From Saccharopolyspora soli (lineage in GTDB: Bacteria; Actinomycetota; Actinomycetes; Mycobacteriales; Pseudonocardiaceae): DNA of 64,000 nt. The position numbers and the translations under genes are program-made. The notes beneath the pieces are model-generated. The model had not been told where the DNA came from. It ran no database searches and worked only from the letters and a program-made list of their open reading frames with translations. The stretch lies in assembly GCF_022678645.1 (NCBI RefSeq), contig NZ_JALBWV010000020.1, positions 62,001 through 126,000 on the forward strand, given 5' to 3'. Shown here in pieces: positions 1 through 9,036 of this stretch; within the stretch, counting starts at the first letter, position 1; each line of letters opens with the position of its first letter.

Positions 1-839
1 ACGAAGGTGATCATCGAATGCACGATCGACTGCGGGTGCACCACGACCTCGATGCGGTCGTAGCCGATGCCGAACAGCAGGTGCGCCTCGATCAGCTCCA
101 GGCCCTTGTTCACCAGCGTCGCGGAGTTGATGGTGATCACGTTGCCCATCGACCAGGTCGGGTGGGCCAGCGCCTGCTGCACCGTGACATCGGCCAAGTC
201 CTCGCGCTTGCGACCGCGGAACGGGCCGCCGGAGGCGGTCAGCACCAGGCGTTCGACCTCGTCGATGCGGCCGCCGAGCAGGCATTGCGCCAGCGCCGAG
301 TGCTCGGAGTCGACCGGCACGATCTGGCCGGGCGCGGCCTTGCTGAGCACCAGCGAGCCACCGGCGATCAGCGACTCCTTGTTCGCCAGCGCCAGTTGGG
401 CGCCGGTCGCGAGCGCGGCGAGGGTGGGTTTGAGCCCGCGCGAGCCGTCCACGCCGTTGAGCACCACGTCCGCCGGGACGGATTCGATGAGGTCGGCCAC
501 CGCATCCGGTCCGGCCAGCAGCCGGGGCAGGCGGAACTCACCGGCGGCGTAGCCGCGCCGCTGGGCCTCCGCGTAGAGGGCGAGCTGGACGTCTTCGACT
601 GCGGTGCCCTTGGCGACCGCGACGGCCGGGACGTCGAACTCCAGCGCCTGCGCCGCCAAGGTCTGCGGGTCGCTGCCGCCCGCCGCCAGTCCGGCGACCC
701 GGAACCGGTCGGGGTTGTGCCGGATCACGTCCAGGGCCTGGGTGCCGATGGAACCGGTCGAGCCGAGCACCAGGACGGTGCGCGGACCGGTATCGCTCGG
801 AGTGCGCTTTTTCGGGGTGTCGGCGTGCATCACGGCCAT
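1..839 (-). CDS. dxr: 1-deoxy-D-xylulose 5-phosphate reductoisomerase, C-terminus cut by window edge
   Basis: Dxr converts 1-deoxy-D-xylulose 5-phosphate to 2-C-methyl-D-erythritol 4-phosphate with NADPH and a divalent metal, the committed step of the MEP isoprenoid pathway in the cytosol. About 279 residues are visible; the normal length is near 390, so roughly a quarter is missing. Visible motifs are the NADPH-binding GSTGSIG (residues 26-32), ANKES (152-156), the metal site VDSEHSA (D177, E179), HPTWSMG (226-232), NKGLE with E248, and HPQSIVHS (268-275). The start is the ATG at 839; a second in-frame ATG lies at 830 and the ribosome-binding site is weak, so the first few residues are uncertain. 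The adjacent DUF2631 gene is also a typical dxr neighbour in actinobacteria. Confidence 0.96.
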   Translation of the reverse strand, partial: MAVMHADTPKKRTPSDTGPRTVLVLGSTGSIGTQALDVIRHNPDRFRVAGLAAGGSDPQTLAAQALEFDVPAVAVAKGTAVEDVQLALYAEAQRRGYAAGEFRLPRLLAGPDAVADLIESVPADVVLNGVDGSRGLKPTLAALATGAQLALANKESLIAGGSLVLSKAAPGQIVPVDSEHSALAQCLLGGRIDEVERLVLTASGGPFRGRKREDLADVTVQQALAHPTWSMGNVITINSATLVNKGLELIEAHLLFGIGYDRIEVVVHPQSIVHSMITF

Positions 840-955
840 TGTCCCCGAAGCAGGTGAGCAGCGGTCGCTCGCGGTGCGCAAACCGCCATCGAGGTCCACG
901 ATCGGGTGGTAAGCCATGTGGCCCGGTGCACCGGGGGGACGTGAGGAGGCCAACC

Positions 956-1231
956 ATGGGCATCATCGGATGGATCGTTCTCGGGCTGATCGTGGGTGCC
1001 ATCGCCAAGCTGATCATGCCCGGCAAGGACCCGGGCGGGATCCTGGTCACCCTGCTGCTCGGCGTGGTCGGCGCGTTCGTCGGCGGGCTGATCGGCAACT
1101 GGATCTTCGGGATCGGCATCGAACGGTTCTGGTCGCTGAGCACCTGGCTCCTGGCCATCGTCGGCTCGGTCATCGTGCTGGGCATCTACCGGGTTATCGC
1201 CGCCCGCCGCCGGGCGGTGCGCGGCGGATAG
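956..1231 (+). CDS. GlsB/YeaQ/YmgE family small membrane protein
   Basis: A 91-residue membrane protein of the transglycosylase-associated (GlsB/YeaQ/YmgE) family, often linked to general or envelope stress. It has three hydrophobic helices (about residues 3-17, 27-48 and 58-80) separated by Gly-rich turns and a basic tail. The family hallmark is the N-terminal [15 protein letters not shown] segment followed by the GKDPGG loop. The ATG at 956 is preceded by a strong GAGGAGG ribosome-binding site at 943-949. Its biochemical role is not known. It is divergent from dxr and has its own terminator. Confidence 0.85.
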   Translation: MGIIGWIVLGLIVGAIAKLIMPGKDPGGILVTLLLGVVGAFVGGLIGNWIFGIGIERFWSLSTWLLAIVGSVIVLGIYRVIAARRRAVRGG

Positions 1232-1239
1232 CCGCCGGA

Positions 1240-1272
1240 GTGTTGCGGAAGTCGCTTCCGCAACACCCTTTT
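1240..1272 (+). terminator. Rho-independent terminator after the GlsB-like gene
   Basis: Perfect 12-bp inverted repeat (1240-1251 with 1255-1266), 3-nt loop, then a CCTTTT tract, starting 9 bp after the stop codon. Confidence 0.8.
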
Positions 1273-1411
1273 CGCTGCTCGGGCGCGAGCAGCCGGGCGT
1301 CCGGGTGCCAACGCCGTGTGCGAGGATGAGGGCAATGCGGATCGCCGGATGGTGATCCGCGGTCAACGATGTCGTCCGGTCCGCGTGGCCGGTGTGGCGC
1401 AGGAGGGGAAC

Positions 1412-1696
1412 GTGGCGAGCACCGAGCTGGAGAAGAAGCCCAGCCAGGCCATCGACCCGGCCGAGGAACCGTCGGTCGAGTGGGGCTGGCACGGCGGTTT
1501 CCCGAAGGGCACCCAGATCGCCGGTTGGTTCTCCGTCGTCGCGGTCCTGGCCATGCTCATCGGCAACCACCAGGGCATCCTCAGCGGCGGCGGGCACTTC
1601 AAGACCGAGGACGCCTACCTGGTCTTGACCGCGGTGATTCTGGTCGTCGGCCTGCTCATCGACCTGCGCAAGAAGCGGACGGCGTGGCGCCGCTGA
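1412..1696 (+). CDS. DUF2631 family membrane protein
   Basis: A 94-residue protein with a charged N-terminus (about residues 1-33), two hydrophobic segments (about 37-50 and 69-84) and a basic C-terminus. The WHGGFPKGTQIAGW stretch matches the actinobacterial DUF2631 family, found near dxr in mycobacteria and relatives. GTG at 1412 is chosen because AGGAGGGG (1401-1408) lies just upstream; an earlier in-frame ATG lacks such a site. Function unknown; both termini are probably cytoplasmic. Confidence 0.8.
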   Translation: MASTELEKKPSQAIDPAEEPSVEWGWHGGFPKGTQIAGWFSVVAVLAMLIGNHQGILSGGGHFKTEDAYLVLTAVILVVGLLIDLRKKRTAWRR

Positions 1697-1710
1697 CCCC
1701 GCACTGCTGA

Positions 1711-1742
1711 AACGCCGCCTCCGGACCATCGGAGGCGGCGTT
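1711..1742. terminator. Bidirectional terminator hairpin
   Basis: Perfect 13-bp inverted repeat (1711-1723 with 1730-1742), 6-nt loop, lying between the convergent DUF2631 and aldehyde dehydrogenase genes. Confidence 0.8.
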
Positions 1743-1760
1743 GTCGTTTCGGGGACTCGG

Positions 1761-3194
1761 TCACACGGTGATGCCGGTGAGCACCGTGACACGTTCCTCG
1801 GTGAGGTCGGTCATCGCGGCTTGCACGCCTTCGCGACCGAAGCCGGAGTCCTTGACCCCGCCGTAGGGCATCTGGTCGGCGCGGAAGCTCGGCACATCAC
1901 CAATGATCACGCCACCGACCTCCAGTTCCGCGGACGCCCGGAAGGCCAACTGCAGATCGTGGGTGAACACCCCGGCCTGCAGGCCGAAGCGGGAGGCGTT
2001 GACCTTCTCGAACGCTTCGTCCATCGAATCGACCGGTGCGATGGTCAGCACCGGCGCGAAGACCTCCTCGCTGGAAACCTTCGCGTCCTCCGGAACATCG
2101 ACCAGCACCGTCGGCGCGTACGTCGTGCCTTCGCGGGTGCCCCCGGTGAGCACGCGGGCGCCCGCGGCGCCTGCTTCGCCGACCCACTGCTCGATTCGCT
2201 CGGCGGCTGCTGCGTCGATCACCGGTCCGACCTTGGTAGCCGGGTCCTTCGGGTCGCCGGTGCCCTGTGCCTCGACCGCCTTGACCACCCGATCAACGAG
2301 GTCGTCGTAGCTGTCCCGGTGGACGTAGACGCGCTGCACCGAGATGCACGACTGACCCGCCTGGAACGTCGCGAAGGTCGCGATCCGGTCCGCCGCGTAG
2401 TCCAGGTCGGACCAGTCCGAGTTGACGATCGCCGCAGCGTTGCCGCCGAGTTCTAGGACGACGTGCTTGCGCGGCACCGCTTCGCGAATGCTCCAGCCGA
2501 CCGGCACGGAACCGGTGAACGACACCACCGGCAGCCGCGGATCGGCGACGAGATCGGCGGCCCTGTCGTTGGGCGTGATCAGCACCGACCAGGAACCGGC
2601 GGGCAGGTCCGTCTCGGCGAGGATTTCGCCGAGCAACAGCGCGGACAGCGGTGTCTTCGGGGAGGGCTTCACCACGATCGGTGCGCCGACCGCCAGCGCC
2701 GGAGCCACTTTGTGCGCCACCAGGTTGATCGGGAAGTTGAACGGCGAGATGCCCAGCACCGGCCCGCGCGCAACCCTGCGGACCAGCGCCATCCGACCGG
2801 TCGCGCCCGCGTCGGTGTCCAGCCGCTGCAACTCGCCGGAGAAGCGGCGGGCTTCTTCGGCGCCCCAGCGGAAGGTCGAGATGGCACGCGTGACCTCGAC
2901 GCGCGCCCAGACGATCGGTTTGCCGCTCTCCGCGGTGATCAGCTGCGCGAGCTCTTCGGCCCGCTCGGCGAGGCGTCGGCTGACGTGGTCCAGCGCCGCC
3001 GCACGCGCGTGCGCGGGCAGCGAAGCGAACTCGTGCCGAACCGCGTGCGCCGCGGCCACGGCGCGCTCGACATCGGCGTCGGTGGCGTAGCACGTGGTGG
3101 CGACCGATGACCCGTCGAAGGGGTGCCGCACCTCGAACGTCACATCGCTGGTGCGCGACTCGCCAGCAACCCAGTACCCGGTGACCGAAGACAT
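1761..3194 (-). CDS. NAD(P)-dependent aldehyde dehydrogenase, probably aminobutyraldehyde or succinate-semialdehyde type
   Basis: A 477-residue ALDH-superfamily enzyme that oxidises an aldehyde to its acid. Catalytic elements are complete: N153 in PFNFP, K176 in VVKPSPKTP, the Rossmann loop FTGSVPVG (226-233), general base E248 in LELGGN and nucleophile C283 in GQSCIS. ATG at 3194 follows GGAGGGAC. It stands at one end of a polyamine/GABA-type cluster (ureohydrolase, amine oxidase, permease, GabT, PucR pair), so 4-aminobutanal or succinic semialdehyde are the likeliest substrates. Overall it also resembles GapN/phosphonoacetaldehyde-type ALDHs, so specificity is inferred from context only. 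It is separated from the agmatinase gene by a pseudogene and a hairpin and probably has its own promoter. Confidence 0.88.
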   Translation of the reverse strand: MSSVTGYWVAGESRTSDVTFEVRHPFDGSSVATTCYATDADVERAVAAAHAVRHEFASLPAHARAAALDHVSRRLAERAEELAQLITAESGKPIVWARVEVTRAISTFRWGAEEARRFSGELQRLDTDAGATGRMALVRRVARGPVLGISPFNFPINLVAHKVAPALAVGAPIVVKPSPKTPLSALLLGEILAETDLPAGSWSVLITPNDRAADLVADPRLPVVSFTGSVPVGWSIREAVPRKHVVLELGGNAAAIVNSDWSDLDYAADRIATFATFQAGQSCISVQRVYVHRDSYDDLVDRVVKAVEAQGTGDPKDPATKVGPVIDAAAAERIEQWVGEAGAAGARVLTGGTREGTTYAPTVLVDVPEDAKVSSEEVFAPVLTIAPVDSMDEAFEKVNASRFGLQAGVFTHDLQLAFRASAELEVGGVIIGDVPSFRADQMPYGGVKDSGFGREGVQAAMTDLTEERVTVLTGITV

Positions 3195-3332
3195 CGGTCC
3201 CTCCTATCAACGTCGTTCCTGCCCCGACCCTACGGGCCCGCACCTGCCGCCCGGAGTGGCAATCCGTCCATCAGCACCACTACCGACTCGACGGATTGGC
3301 ACTGCGGTCACGGCTTTTGGGCGGATTGCGGT

Positions 3333-3569
3333 GTCGCAGTCGTCAAGCGCGATCCGGGACGCCTCGGTCAGCACCTCGTCGAGCCCGCGTGCGACGACCT
3401 CGGTCATCTCGAACGACCGCATCCGCTGTTGCGCCATCCAACGCAGCGTCTCCGGCTCCGGCCAGTAGCCGCGCAGGCCGATCTGCAAGAACCGGTCGCC
3501 GCGGCAGGCGCCGGACTCCAGCAGCCGCCGCATCGGCGTGCCGTGACCGTAGAGCTCGCCGTGGTGGTG
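3333..3569 (-). pseudogene. Remnant of an agmatinase/ureohydrolase gene
   Basis: An 80-residue stretch, from GELYGHGTPMRRLLE through QIGLRGYWPEPE to RIALDDCD, matches the middle of agmatinases. It lacks both metal-binding blocks (the HFDAHxD block upstream and the SxDxDxxDP block downstream), so it cannot be active. The 5' side stops at a long hairpin (3571-3617); the 3' side runs into unrelated sequence. It lies beside an intact but clearly different ureohydrolase gene, so it is a second, lost paralogue rather than a broken end of that gene. The reading frame is open over the remnant, so a short peptide could still be made. Confidence 0.7.
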
Positions 3570-3570
3570 G

Positions 3571-3617
3571 GTGAGGGGCACCTGTGACCCAGTTACTTGG
3601 TCACAGGTGCCCCTCAC
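3571..3617. repeat. Long hairpin, dispersed family I, copy 1
   Basis: Perfect 19-bp inverted repeat (3571-3589 with 3599-3617) and a 9-nt loop. Arm sequence and loop size match the hairpin at 15813-15863. It may end transcription from the agmatinase operon. Confidence 0.8.
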
Positions 3618-3648
3618 CTCGGAAAAATCACCGGCAAGTTCTGGCGCA

Positions 3649-4590
3649 TCAGTGTCCTCCGGGCAGGATGCACAGCAGGTCGTAGATCACGTGCGCGGCC
3701 GCTATGCCGGTGATCTCGGCGTGGTCGTAGGCCGGGGCCACCTCCACCAGATCGGCGCCGACCACGTTCAGGTCGGCCAGGCCCCGCACCAGCTCCAGCA
3801 GTTCGCGGCTGGACAGTCCGCCCGCCTCGGGCGTTCCGGTGCCGGGCGCGAAGGCCGGGTCCAGCACGTCGATGTCGATGGACAGGTAGACCGGACGCGA
3901 GCCGAGCCGGGCGCGGATGCGGTCGATGATGGTGTCCAGCGGCGTGCGGGCGAACTCGCGGCAGTGCAAGGCCGCGAACCCGAGCCGCTCGCTCTCGCCC
4001 AGGTCCAGCTTCGAGTACAGCGGCCCGCGCAGGCCGACGTGCATCGAGTGCTCGAAGTCGATCAGCCCTTCCTCCGCCGCGCGCCGGAACGGGGTGCCGT
4101 GCGTGTAGGGCGCGCCGAAGTAGGTGTCCCAGGTGTCCAGGTGGGCGTCGAAGTGCAGCACCGCGATCGGCCCGTGCCGCTCGTGCTGCACCCGCAGCAG
4201 CGGCAGCGCGATGGTGTGGTCGCCGCCGACGGTGACCAGCGTGCGCCGGGTCCCGGACAGCTCCCGCGCCCCGACCTCGATGGCGTCGATGGCCTCCTTG
4301 ATGTCGAACGGGTTCACCCCGAGGTCCCCGGCGTCGGCGACCTGCCGCAACGCGAACGGTTCGGTGTCGTTGGCGGGGTTGTAGGGCCGCAGCAGGCGCG
4401 AGCTCTGCCGGACGTGGTTGGGGCCGAACCGCGCGCCGGGCCGGTAGCTGACGCCCGTGTCGAACGGCACGCCCCAGATCAGCACGTCCGCATCGGGCAC
4501 GTCGGCCAGCCGGGGCAGCCGGGCGAACGTGGTGTCCCCGGCGTATCGCGGCACCTGCCTGCCGTCCACTGGACCGATCGGGTCGTTCAT
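3649..4590 (-). CDS. Agmatinase / guanidinobutyrase-type ureohydrolase
   Basis: A 313-residue cytosolic arginase-superfamily enzyme that hydrolyses a guanidino group to urea and an amine, with a binuclear manganese centre. All metal ligands are present: H125 in GGDHT, D148/H150/D152 in HFDAHLDT, and D239/D241 in SIDIDVLDP. Agmatine would give putrescine; 4-guanidinobutyrate would give GABA directly. Sequence alone does not separate the two, but the amine oxidase next to it favours agmatine. ATG at 4590 follows GGGGAGGAG. The amine-oxidase stop codon is 57 bp upstream with a hairpin in between, so this gene is probably third in the permease-oxidase-ureohydrolase operon. Confidence 0.88.
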   Translation of the reverse strand: MNDPIGPVDGRQVPRYAGDTTFARLPRLADVPDADVLIWGVPFDTGVSYRPGARFGPNHVRQSSRLLRPYNPANDTEPFALRQVADAGDLGVNPFDIKEAIDAIEVGARELSGTRRTLVTVGGDHTIALPLLRVQHERHGPIAVLHFDAHLDTWDTYFGAPYTHGTPFRRAAEEGLIDFEHSMHVGLRGPLYSKLDLGESERLGFAALHCREFARTPLDTIIDRIRARLGSRPVYLSIDIDVLDPAFAPGTGTPEAGGLSSRELLELVRGLADLNVVGADLVEVAPAYDHAEITGIAAAHVIYDLLCILPGGH

Positions 4591-4609
4591 GGTGCTCCTC
4601 CCCTTGTGC

Positions 4610-4653
4610 TCGTGAGTGCTCAACCGGGCTGGAACCCGGTTGTGCACTCACGA
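4610..4653. repeat. Long hairpin, dispersed family II, copy 1
   Basis: Arms of 19 bp with one mismatch (4610-4628 with 4635-4653), 6-nt loop. The right arm contains the amine-oxidase stop codon. The outer TCGTGAGTG/CACTCACGA ends recur at 25909-25952. It could attenuate or stabilise the operon transcript. Confidence 0.75.
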
Positions 4654-5946
4654 CTCCTTGGCCGCAGTCAGGATTTCCGCTGCGGCGCACTTGCCGGATT
4701 CGATCGCGCCGTCGATGAAAGTGCGCCAGCGGCGCGCGGTGTGCGAGCCGCTGAAGTGCACTCTTCCCTCGGGACGCCCCACGCACAGCTCGTACTTGGC
4801 GAACTGCCCGGCGCGGAACGTCGCCCACAGCCCCTTGGAGAACTCGTCGTGCACCCAGTCGTGCGATCGGGCGTCGACAACGTCGGCCTCCGGGGCGAAC
4901 TCGCGGACCGCGCGCTGCACGTCGGCGAGGTCCCCGGCGTCCACGCGGTCGTGTTCCGGGGCGAAGCAGACCAGCACCACGCCCCGCTCGGTGGTCTCCA
5001 TCGCGCCCACGTAGTCGAAGCTGGTGCCCCAGCCGAAACCGCTGATGTCGTCCGGGACGTTGCGGGCCAGCGCCCAGATCTTCTGGCCCTGCCCGGCGTG
5101 GTTCTCCTTCGACATCGCGAGTTTGTCCGCGGGCAGCGCCGGGGCGAACTCGATGTCCTGCCACACACCGACCGGCGTCGTCATCAGCACGCGGTCGCCG
5201 CGCACCACTCCGCCGTCGTAGATCACCGTGACGCCCTCGGCGTCTGCGTCGACCCTTCGGACCGGGCTGGACAGCCGCAGGTCGGCACCGCCGTCGGCCA
5301 GGATCGCCTGCGCCAGCGACGCGGTGCCGTTGACGAAGGTGAAGCCCAGCACGCTGGCCTGCACCATGCCCCACAGCGAGTTGTCCATCGACGCGCACCA
5401 GCGGATCGCATCCAACGCCGAGCCGATGTCCTCGTTGGCGTTCGCGCAGCCGCAGAACCAGGAGATCATCAGCTCCCTGGCGTTGCCGGTCAGCCCGACG
5501 TCGTCGGCCCACTGGCGGATCGGGACGTCGAGATCGGCGACGTCCTGCTCGGACAGCGGGCGCAGCGGGTCGAACCGGGAAGCCGCCTCGATCAGCGACC
5601 GGACCGCGTGCTCCAACTGCCCGTACTCCTGCGGCGGGACGGGCAGCAGGCTCTCCAGCACCTTGCCGTGGTCGGACCAGGTCATCCGGCTGGGCAGCGC
5701 GCTGTCCTTGATCGGGACGCCGTATCGCTGCACCTCGGCCCAGACGTGGGTCTGCTGCGGCACGATCCAGGTGCCGCCCATCTCCAACCCGTAGCCGTCG
5801 AAGGCGTCCGGCTGGTACCAGGTGGAGCCGCCGATGCGGTCGCGGGCCTCCAGGACAAGCACGTGCTGACCAGCCGCGCGCAGTTCGCGCGCGGCGGTCA
5901 GCCCGGCGAAACCCGCGCCGATGACCACGACGTCGTAACGATCCAT
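4648..5946 (-). CDS. Flavin monoamine oxidase family protein, putative putrescine oxidase
   Basis: A 432-residue FAD-dependent amine oxidase, oxidising an amine to an aldehyde with release of ammonia and hydrogen peroxide. The N-terminal Rossmann motif VVIGAGFAGL (7-16) is followed by the E/R pair in LEARDRIGG, and the C-terminus has FSGSHTARRW with the final FAD-binding IDGAIESG block, as in putrescine and monoamine oxidases. ATG at 5946 is 28 bp downstream of the permease gene on the same strand, indicating an operon. With the ureohydrolase next in line, agmatine to putrescine to 4-aminobutanal is a plausible route. No signal peptide is seen, so it is cytosolic. Other amines are possible substrates. 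Confidence 0.85.
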   Translation of the reverse strand: MDRYDVVVIGAGFAGLTAARELRAAGQHVLVLEARDRIGGSTWYQPDAFDGYGLEMGGTWIVPQQTHVWAEVQRYGVPIKDSALPSRMTWSDHGKVLESLLPVPPQEYGQLEHAVRSLIEAASRFDPLRPLSEQDVADLDVPIRQWADDVGLTGNARELMISWFCGCANANEDIGSALDAIRWCASMDNSLWGMVQASVLGFTFVNGTASLAQAILADGGADLRLSSPVRRVDADAEGVTVIYDGGVVRGDRVLMTTPVGVWQDIEFAPALPADKLAMSKENHAGQGQKIWALARNVPDDISGFGWGTSFDYVGAMETTERGVVLVCFAPEHDRVDAGDLADVQRAVREFAPEADVVDARSHDWVHDEFSKGLWATFRAGQFAKYELCVGRPEGRVHFSGSHTARRWRTFIDGAIESGKCAAAEILTAAKES

Positions 5947-5974
5947 TTCGTGCGCTTCCTTGATCGGTGGGAGT

Positions 5975-7429
5975 TCAGACGTTCGCGACGACCCGAACGT
6001 CGGGTTCGCGGGGCATCGGCTGCGGACTGCCGATGTTCAGCAACAGGTAGGCGGCGGCGGTCACCGCGGCGGCCAGCAGGAAGCTCAGGTCGATCCCGCC
6101 CGTGAGCGCCAGCAGCGGCCCCTTGTACAACGCGGTGTCCACTGCGGACAGACCCACGACCGAGCCGAGCGCCCACGCGGCCGCCGCGCGCAGGTTCCAG
6201 CCGCCGGTGTACCAGTAGATCCCGCCACGGGATCGGCGGTTGTAGACCTGCAACGCGTCCGGGTCGTAGACACCTCGGCAGCGCGCGAACCCGATCAACG
6301 TGATCACCGCCCACGGCGTGCCCACTGCGGTGAGCAGCAGCACGAACGCGGTCACGGCGTCCTGCGCGTCCCAGACGAAGTAGCCGAGGAACACCAGCAC
6401 CGTCGCCAGCACCGAGGTCAGCACGGTCGCCTTGACCCTGGACAGCGGCGGCACGATCGCGTCCAGGTCCAGCCCCATGCTGTAGATCAGCACACCGGAG
6501 TTGCCGATCGTGCCGAATACCCCGTTGAGCAGCAGCGGCAGCAGGAACCACAGCGGCGCGGCGGCCACCAGCGGGCCGACGTAGTCGTCGGCGGCGCGAG
6601 CGGCGTACGCGGTGAAGGAGCCGAACAGCTGCGGGATCAGCAGCCCGAAGACCATGCCCACGCAGGTCGCCGCGAACACCTGCCAAGCCGAGTACCGGCG
6701 CGGCGAGACGTAGCGGCTGTAGTCCCCGAGCAGTGTGATGAACGCGATCGGCCCGCTGAGCCCGGCCGCCACAGTGGACAGTGCCCACGTCGTCCAGAAA
6801 TCCCCGAGCAGGTATCCCGCGTCGGTGACCGGCCCGGTCTGGAACTGGTCGGCGAAGCCGACCACGCCCGCCGCCATGAGCACCACGGTGCCCAGCGCCA
6901 CCCACTTGCTCATCCGCGTCAGCAGGTGGTACCCGAAGATCGCGACCAGCACAGAAAGCACGGCCAGCAACGCGTAGGTGACGCTGTAGCTGACGCCGCC
7001 GTCGGGCAGCCCGAACAGCCGGTGCAGCGGGCCGACCACCGCAGCTCCGCCGGTCCAAACGGTCAGCGCGGCGTAGCCCAGCGACAGCAGCAGTCCGATC
7101 ACCGAGCCGATCAGCCGACCGCGCACGCCGAAGTGGCCGCCGCTGCTGGTCGACAGGTTCGTGCCGGTCTTCAGCGACACCAGGGCCAACGGCGCGACCA
7201 GCACCGTGCCCAGCAGCGTCCCGGCGATCATGGAGGTGACGGCTGGCCAGAACTCCAATCCGAACGAAGCGGGCAGCCAGCCGAAGATGACCACGCCGAG
7301 GCACATGTTCGAACCGAGCAGGATGCCGACGACATCGCGCGGCCGACCGGTGCGGTCGGCGTCGGGGATCGTGTCGACGCCGTGCGCCTCGATGCCGACG
7401 CGCGCGGCCGGTGACGGATCCGGGGGCAT
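5975..7429 (-). CDS. NCS1-family (purine/cytosine permease-like) transporter
   Basis: A 484-residue integral membrane protein with about 12 hydrophobic segments. The first segment, LLGSNMCLGVVIFGW, and the later SGPIAFITLLGDYSRYVSP and LIYSMGLDLDAIVPPL stretches are typical of nucleobase:cation symporter-1 proteins. That family carries cytosine, purines, hydantoins, thiamine precursors and similar small N-compounds with H+ or Na+. As the first gene of an operon with an amine oxidase and ureohydrolase, it probably imports the substrate of that pathway (agmatine, putrescine or a guanidino acid), which would be unusual for NCS1; this is inference. The 181-bp region upstream carries a repeated motif at 7545-7573. 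Confidence 0.82.
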   Translation of the reverse strand: MPPDPSPAARVGIEAHGVDTIPDADRTGRPRDVVGILLGSNMCLGVVIFGWLPASFGLEFWPAVTSMIAGTLLGTVLVAPLALVSLKTGTNLSTSSGGHFGVRGRLIGSVIGLLLSLGYAALTVWTGGAAVVGPLHRLFGLPDGGVSYSVTYALLAVLSVLVAIFGYHLLTRMSKWVALGTVVLMAAGVVGFADQFQTGPVTDAGYLLGDFWTTWALSTVAAGLSGPIAFITLLGDYSRYVSPRRYSAWQVFAATCVGMVFGLLIPQLFGSFTAYAARAADDYVGPLVAAAPLWFLLPLLLNGVFGTIGNSGVLIYSMGLDLDAIVPPLSRVKATVLTSVLATVLVFLGYFVWDAQDAVTAFVLLLTAVGTPWAVITLIGFARCRGVYDPDALQVYNRRSRGGIYWYTGGWNLRAAAAWALGSVVGLSAVDTALYKGPLLALTGGIDLSFLLAAAVTAAAYLLLNIGSPQPMPREPDVRVVANV

Positions 7430-7544
7430 GCGGTGACCTCCTTGTCGGCGCCGCGGAAGGGGGAGTTCGGCAGCACCGACAAAGAGTGGTCCTGGTCACC
7501 AGCGGGAACTAGTCACCGATCCTCCGAAGTCCCCCACCGCTGTT

Positions 7545-7573
7545 GGACGATCGCACAACGCCGGAGGACGATC
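7545..7573. promoter_or_regulatory. Tandem GGACGATC motif in permease-operon promoter
   Basis: GGACGATC occurs at 7545-7552 and 7566-7573, a 21-bp period (two helical turns). The same octamer, inverted, lies in the gabT/pucR intergenic region at 10545-10552. A PucR-type regulator is the natural candidate to bind it. Confidence 0.45.
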
Positions 7574-7610
7574 CCCCGGAACGATGAGGGGATTCCGATT
7601 GGTGGAAAGG

Positions 7611-9023
7611 TTAGGGCTGGTGGAGGGCTCGGAGGGCTAGGTAGAGGTCCACCCGGTCCGGGGTGCTGAACAGGCTGCGGCCGGTGAGGTCTTCGACCCG
7701 GCTCATCCGGTGCCGCAGGGTGTTGATGTGCACGTGGAGGCGTTGCGCCGCCTCCTGCCAGCGGCCTCCCGCGTCGAGGAACACCGCCAACGACGGCAGC
7801 AGGTCGCTACCCCGCCGTTCGTCGTGGTCGAGCACCGGTCCGAGCAAGGCGCGCGACGTGGCCGCCAGCAGTTCCGGATCCTGCGCCGAAAGCAACAGCG
7901 CCGGGCTGCTCAGCTGCTCGTGCGTCATCCAGCCGCTCTCCGCCCGCGACGACACCGCCTCGGCGGCGTGCGCCGCCTGCAACAGGCTGACGCGCAGCTC
8001 CGCAGCAGTGCCGGGCTGCCCGACGCCGATGTGCACCACTCCGCTGGCCAACGCCTCATGGATCCGCCGCGCCAGCCCCACGACGCCGTCCCGCACCCGC
8101 GCGAACGCGACGACCTCGCTGCCGCGCTGCGCCACGACGCCCTCCGTGCCCAGCAGGTCGCCCAACCGCACGGAGTCCGCGTCGGGACTCGACGTGCGCA
8201 GCACGACTGCGGCCAGCGGCCCATCCGGCGGCAGGCCCAGCGAGTGCAGCCGGGTGCGCACCGTCTCGATCCCGGCCGTTCCACTGTGGACCCATTCGAA
8301 GAGCTCCCACGCGTAGCGCAGTTCCGTCGCCCGCACCGCTCGGGTGCGCTCGATCTCCAATGCGATGAACGGCATCGCCTGCACCACGGACGCGTGCTGC
8401 TCCACGTCGAGTTCCGCCAGCGGTCGGGGCAGCAGCAGTTCCGCTTCGGCCAGCCCCTCGCCCACCAGCGGAAGCGGCTGGTTCGGCTGCGGTGCGACAC
8501 CCGCCACCAGACCACCGGAGACCCGCACCGCGACCGGCTCGCCGAGTTGCTTGGCCAGCGTGTCCAGCACGGTCTCGACGCCGCGATTCACCCGCAGCGC
8601 CGCGACGATCGCGTCGTGCTGCGCGACGTGCCGACGCAGCGGGCGTTCCCACTCCGCCCGCTTGGTGTTGACGAATGCCTCCACGATCTGCAGGAACGCG
8701 ACCTCGACCGGCACCACGAAACAGGTCAGGCCGTGCTCGCGCGCCGCGTCGACGAACTCCTCCGGAACCCGCGTTTCCGGTGGCACCAAGCCGAATCCGA
8801 CCGCAGCGACGTCGGCGGCGACCAGATCGGCGATGAACGCCTCCGCGGTGATCCCCGCGGTGCGCCACACCCCGGCGGTGAGCACGACCTCACCACCGCG
8901 CAGGAATCGGCCGGGCGCCTGGATTTCGATGGTGTGCACCCAGCGGATCGGCCGGTCCACCTGGCCGCGCACCCGCACCCGCAACGCGAGTTCCGGCAGG
9001 TTCAGCAGATCTTCGACGAGCAC
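7611..9023 (-). CDS. PucR family transcriptional regulator (first of pair)
   Basis: A 470-residue regulator with the N-terminal PucR ligand-sensing domain (about residues 1-130: LNLPELALRV, WVHTIE, FLRGGEVVLTAG), a central GGDEF-like region, and a C-terminal PucR helix-turn-helix (about 415-465: WQEAAQRLHVHINTLRHRM). PucR proteins usually control purine, amino-acid or polyamine catabolism in response to a metabolite. GTG at 9023 is chosen because GGAGGT lies at the right distance and because the family N-terminus begins there. It starts 13 bp after the second PucR gene ends, so the two are co-transcribed. Likely target: the adjacent permease-oxidase-ureohydrolase operon or gabT. Confidence 0.86.
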   Translation of the reverse strand: MLVEDLLNLPELALRVRVRGQVDRPIRWVHTIEIQAPGRFLRGGEVVLTAGVWRTAGITAEAFIADLVAADVAAVGFGLVPPETRVPEEFVDAAREHGLTCFVVPVEVAFLQIVEAFVNTKRAEWERPLRRHVAQHDAIVAALRVNRGVETVLDTLAKQLGEPVAVRVSGGLVAGVAPQPNQPLPLVGEGLAEAELLLPRPLAELDVEQHASVVQAMPFIALEIERTRAVRATELRYAWELFEWVHSGTAGIETVRTRLHSLGLPPDGPLAAVVLRTSSPDADSVRLGDLLGTEGVVAQRGSEVVAFARVRDGVVGLARRIHEALASGVVHIGVGQPGTAAELRVSLLQAAHAAEAVSSRAESGWMTHEQLSSPALLLSAQDPELLAATSRALLGPVLDHDERRGSDLLPSLAVFLDAGGRWQEAAQRLHVHINTLRHRMSRVEDLTGRSLFSTPDRVDLYLALRALHQP

Positions 9024-9036
9024 CGCGCCACCTCCC

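Noticed and set aside
3207-3330. Extension of the agmatinase remnant to the stop at 3207
   Set aside because: After residue about 95 the translated sequence has no similarity to ureohydrolases.
3571-6105. An 844-codon plus-strand open frame with repetitive Arg/Gln/His/Gly content
   Set aside because: It is antisense to the intact agmatinase and amine oxidase genes and has the composition of a GC-rich shadow frame; no domain is recognised.
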